Part shown: positions 60,194 to 64,000 of the stretch, one piece after another
How positions within the stretch are numbered: position 1 is the first letter of the stretch
Layout of the letters: every line of letters starts with the position of its first letter
NCBI RefSeq assembly: GCF_018446385.1
Contig: NC_056004.1
Coordinates: 29,332,492-29,396,491, forward strand
Direction: 5' to 3'
DNA from: Zingiber officinale
Lineage: Eukaryota; Streptophyta; Magnoliopsida; Zingiberales; Zingiberaceae
DNA length: 64,000 nt
The notes under the pieces: generated by a model
The model's input: only the letters and a program-made list of their open reading frames with translations
Database searches by the model: none
Told to the model about the DNA's origin: nothing
Program-made: the position numbers and the translations under genes

Positions 60194-61905
60194 TGTTAGA
60201 TCATGTGGATTTCGCTTGTGTGTCTAAGTGTGCAAGGACTTAGGGAAACATGCAAGCATCCAAGATACTTCAATGAAGTGAGAAGGATGAACGGTATGTA
60301 TCCGAGAGACAAAAAATTGGAAAGAAAATTGCTTGAGGAGAAGAACGGAATTGAGTTGGGGTGAGCTCAATTCTGAGCAACTAAACAATCACCCAGATGA
60401 CTGGAGAAGAAAATGGTTAAGTCTAGAAGTTGACCATTCTAGGCGCTCAGATCACTTCCAGATGCTCAAATTACTTCCAAGCACTCGAATGCTATGGTCA
60501 CGTCAGCAGGAGTCATTGCCGAAATGAATCAGGACGGTGTCCATGTCAGCAGATTCCAGGTGCCCAAAAAATGACTTCTAAGTGCTTGGAGAGTGAGGAG
60601 TCATCTAGAGTCATTAGTGGATTGTTGCCAAAGTGGATAGAGGTCGACGAGTCCAGGCACTTGGAAAATGACACGTTAGTAATTGGTCAGATAAAAAACG
60701 AAGGCTATAAAACGAAGGCTATAAAACAAAGGCTAAAGCTCAAAGTTGAAACAACACACTCATTTAATTTAACTTGTTTTCAATTCTCTAATTTAGTCTT
60801 GTATGCAACTACTGTAAGGGCTTCTCTGCCTTGTGTTTGAAGAAGGAGACCTTAGCAATATACTGGTTACAAACCAAGTAAATTCGACCTCTTTCTTTTT
60901 TATGTTTATGTTATTTTTCAATTAATGGGTGTGTCTTTGCTAGTTCGTTAGTAAGAGAAATATATTATTTGTAATTGTAGATACATTATTCATTCTTCTT
61001 TGTAGGTCCCCTGGTGGCCGACTAAAGGGGGGGGGGGTGAATAATCCTGAAAGATAAAAATAAAAATATTTTTCGACTTATAGCTTATTAGAGCAAACAC
61101 TTGTATAAAAGAATAAAGAAGCATACAAATCAAGGACAGAGGCACAGAAAAAATTACTTAGTTGCAATCATAGGATTGCTCATTGAAGGCAAGTGAAATG
61201 TACTATGAAGATCTCCTTTGAGAAGAGTAGCCTTTTACAACGTTGATGGCTCACAAACAGTAGTAGAACAAAAAGAGAATGATTTACAAGTGATGTTATA
61301 GGCTACTAGGATCAGGTTGTATTTATAGTCCTGATTGGGGCGCCTGGAAGGGTTCCAGGTGCGTGGACATGGATAGAATTTTATCCTTATTGCACTGGAT
61401 CATGCCATGACGTGTTTTGATAAATTTTTTGGTCCAAACGCCCGAACTGTGAGGCACCTCGGAGGTGCCTAGTTGATCCGGGCGCCTGGACCAAGTCAAT
61501 CAGTAGGATGACTTTTGGGTCCAGGTTTTCACTTCGGCTCTGCTCGTTTGGGTGGTTTTAACCATCCGGAATAGGGCTCACCCGAACCTATTTCTCGGCC
61601 TTCTCGAATAGTCTTCCGCTCCAGCTTCTCATCCCTCGGAAATGTCGCACGCCTCCTTCTCGTCCGCTAGTGTACTCTTCCACAGCGCCTCATTCCTAGG
61701 AGTCCGTCGTCTCTCTCTCGTGTCATCCTTTTCGCTAGCTGCGTCTTTCGCTCGACCTCTTATGCTTCTAAGTTCTTGCACACTTAGACACAAGACATTA
61801 GACAATAACAGAACCTAACTTGACTTAGTTGATCACATCAAAACTATCACGAGATACTTACAATCTTCTTCTCTAGCGATCCAAACTACTTCTACCGCAC
61901 CAGCA
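60194..61905 (+). repeat. Sirevirus-type 5' LTR, block 2 copy, interrupted by a solo LTR
   Basis: Starts TGTTAGATC and ends CCGCACCAGCA directly before a primer-binding site. Without the 862-bp insert and its target duplication it is about 845 bp. Its block 1 counterpart is 36411-40499. The short frames at 60333-60840 lie within the LTR and are not genes. Confidence 0.75.
61001..61862 (-). mobile_element. Solo LTR, 862 bp, Copia/Sirevirus type
   Basis: Ends TGTAGGTCCC and ATACTTACA, flanked by TTCTT (60996-61000) and ATCTT (61863-61867), four of five identical. A G-run and GGTGAATAATCC near the left end are the phrase seen near the 3' end of Sirevirus LTRs, which gives the minus orientation. 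Block 1 has no insert here. Confidence 0.7.
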
Positions 61906-61920
61906 TTTAGTATCAGACTC
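61906..61920 (+). other. Decayed primer-binding site of the Sirevirus
   Basis: TTTAGTATCAGACTC differs by a few bases from the initiator-Met-type TTTGGTATCAGAGC and abuts the LTR end CAGCA. Confidence 0.65.
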
Positions 61921-62229
61921 TGGACCACTAGAATGATTAATCGCTGACTGTGCAACAACAAAGAGGGGATCAAACAATGGTGATCAAACATCCACCCACC
62001 TAAGTTTGAGGGTACATTTACGATATGGAAAAAGAAAATAGAGATATTTTTTAAAACTGATTTCAAAATTATGATTTGTATAAAACATAGTTTTGAAGTG
62101 CCCAGAAATGAGGATGGAGTACAAATAGATGAACAATGATGGAAAAAAAGCATCAAGAAAAGTTCATGATAAGGAAAGTTCCATCTTCTTAATGTGTTAT
62201 CAGTACAAGAGATCAACCGAATAGGTCTC

Positions 62230-63330
62230 TATAACTCGGTCAAAAACTACTGGGAAAAGTTCCTAGAATTTCGCAAGAGAACCTTAGAAATAAAGCTGGC
62301 TAGAAAGGATTTACTTAGAAATTAACTAACTCATCTCCGATTAGAGAAGGGAGAGAATGTGACACAACTACATGCGAAGCTAAAAGAGATAATCATCGAG
62401 CTCAACAATCTTAGAGAAATGGTTTCAAATTAGGAAGCTCTCAGATATACATTGGATGTATTCCTATGAATCTAAGAGAGTGGATATCAATAGCGAATTC
62501 TTATTATCTCTCGAAGGACTTGGAGATGAGTACTTTAGAATAATTATTTTTGACCTTAAAATTACACAAATCTCGATAGGATTTAAAGAGTTAGAAAAGT
62601 TAAACAACAATATTGCTTTACAAGCCAAGAAAGGTGACTTAGATTCGGACACATCCTTAGACAGAGATGAAGAAGCCTACCTAGTAAGAAAAATGAAAAA
62701 ACTCTTTAAGTCTAATAACTTTGACAAGAGGCAAGCATCAAAACTACTAAGAAGAAAGGAGAAAAGAAAACTAAGATGTTTCAACTGTTGTGAAGAAGGT
62801 TACATCAACGATAACTATCCTAAGCTTAATTAAAAGAATAAGAAAAGGGCAAGGATACGAATCTAAAAGTAACTTGGGACGACTACTCAGAAGATTCAAG
62901 GTCAGAACAAATAGCGCCGGTTGTAATGATGATGACTCATCAAGATGAAGAGTGCAGCTAATTCGGAGAAAGTAACAATGTAAGGGGAGCCTCAACCGAA
63001 GAATTTGAAACAATAAGTGAGGTATGTAATCTACCCTCAGATCAATTTTATGATGGAATAAAAATACTTTCTAGTTCCTTACGAAAAATTAGAAATAAGT
63101 GCATAGAATTGGGGAAAAAAATAAATTAGACTTAGAGAAAAATAAATTCACCAATTCTTACGCAAAAGAAGATTTTGAAAATCTTAAAGATGGTAATGTA
63201 AAATTAAGGGAACAAGTAGAATCCCTGAAAGGAGAGTTAGAAACATTTTTAATTAGGTCAGATAATTTGAATTTATTGAAGAACAAAAAAAAAAACAAAA
63301 TTTGGAAAGGATCAAAATTTAATTTTTGAA
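62230..63330 (+). pseudogene. Sirevirus-type Copia gag, degenerate
   Basis: Capsid-like protein remnant. Around 62250 the frames give YWEKFLEFRKRTLE and ENVTQLHAKLKEI, with stops at 62322 and 62432 regions, matching the Copia gag (UBN2) domain. The 125-codon open stretch 62456-62833 ends in a damaged zinc knuckle, CFNCCEEGYINDNY, where the histidine and last cysteine are lost. 63099-63329 encodes a charged coiled coil (LREQVESLKGELE, then DNLNLLKN) typical of the long Sirevirus gag. Multiple stops and frameshifts are present. No protease, integrase or RT follows. Confidence 0.75.
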
Positions 63331-64000
63331 ATTCTAGGGGTCAAATTAGAAAAGTACCAAAAATTTGATCCCGTAAAAATATTTGATAAATACATAAAGT
63401 AAAAAATTTATTTTGGATGGCTAAATCTATTTCTTTTTTAAAATTTAACTAAGGAAAAGAATTTTTCTACTTGATATGTTTAATTAAAATATAAAAGAAA
63501 TCCGTTTATTCTGTATGAAATGTTTATGATAATCTTTTTTATGTGAAAATATGAATCTATCATTTTATAAACTGAAGTTTTGGACACATTAGTATTTTTT
63601 TAAACAATTGTTAAAATCTGTTAATTGAAAATAGAAAATTACTTAAAATGAAATTTTGGTGAAAATTAATTTTCTATGATAGAAAATATTGTGTTATAAT
63701 TGGTAAATATTTTAGATTTTTGTTAATTAAATAATTTTTGAAATTTATTTTTAAACTCTAAATTTTTTATGTCTTAGGGGGAGATATATAAAGTTAAAGG
63801 GAAAGAATCATATTGTGAGATATATAAAGTTAAAGGGAATGAAAAAAAAAATGATAAATTAGTTAGTCTCATTGATTAGTCCTGAGGGTGATCGGTTTGA
63901 TCCAATGGAATTTTTCCATCGACCACCAACGGTCAAGAAGTCCAATATCATTTGGTTGCACGCTTCATTTAGGGAAAAAAATCTTACAAATTTATTATAA
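63331..64000. other. AT-rich tail of the Sirevirus relic, pol missing
   Basis: No coding trace. A purine tract AGGGGGAG at 63776-63783 followed by ATATATAAAGTTAAAGGGAA (then repeated) resembles the post-gag/pre-LTR purine tracts of Sireviruses. If so, pol has been deleted between 63330 and 63776. The window ends before any 3' LTR. Confidence 0.45.

Larger units (their letters stand above)
48454..62215 (+). repeat. Segmental duplication, block 2 (TAD3 coding copy plus Sirevirus)
   Basis: Counterpart of 11697-40820. Its first 2 kb are inverted, and the rest is direct. It lacks the MITE, the Tat-like Gypsy, the split SINE and the 3.1-kb solo LTR of block 1. It has a private 556-bp intron insert and an 862-bp solo LTR. 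Confidence 0.9.

Overview
This is a plant nuclear window of roughly 64 kb, almost certainly from a flowering plant. It has plant-type GT-AG introns, one WRKY group IIb gene, two copies of a plant-type TAD3 gene, and dense nested Ty3/Gypsy and Ty1/Copia (including Sirevirus-type) LTR retrotransposons. The transposon families look monocot-like to me, and Zingiberales is only an impression. Most of the sequence is transposon; real cellular genes make up a small part.

Layout. 1-5921: a minus-strand Gypsy-type element whose 3' LTR is cut by the window edge. Its 4.1-kb interior has no gag or pol and is largely a succession of unrelated tandem-repeat arrays. 5922-8263: gene-free. 8264-9860 (minus): a WRKY IIb transcription factor with an in-frame TAA that is either a nonsense mutation or lies in an unusual 72-nt intron. 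10230-11696: gene-free.

11697-40820 (block 1) and 48454-62215 (block 2) are two copies of one ancestral segment carrying TAD3, the non-catalytic partner in tRNA A34-to-I34 deamination, followed by an old Sirevirus. Block 1 has been expanded by later insertions: a MITE in a TAD3 intron, a 12.2-kb Tat-like Gypsy (20714-32897, itself invaded by a Copia element and a 2.4-kb solo LTR), a SINE split by a 2.6-kb solo LTR, and a 3.1-kb solo LTR. Block 2 keeps the matching empty sites, so these insertions can be ordered relative to the duplication. Block 2 has its own additions, plus an inversion of its first 2 kb.

The two TAD3 copies are damaged in complementary ways. Copy 1 (13972-19772) keeps its 5' region in the original orientation but has lost exon 6 and carries two frameshifts. 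Copy 2 (51629-58315) has nine exons that join into an intact 434-codon frame, but its ancestral promoter/5'-leader region is inverted upstream. Between the blocks (40.9-48.45 kb) lies a decayed Gypsy element with a 5' LTR and initiator-Met-type primer-binding site, scrambled pol fragments, a Copia RNase H relic, a SINE with 19-bp duplications and a hAT-like MITE. 62.2-64.0 kb holds the decayed gag of the Sirevirus, without pol.

The two cellular functions are unrelated (transcription and tRNA editing). Exon boundaries, LTR ends and target-site duplications were read by eye; no database search was run.
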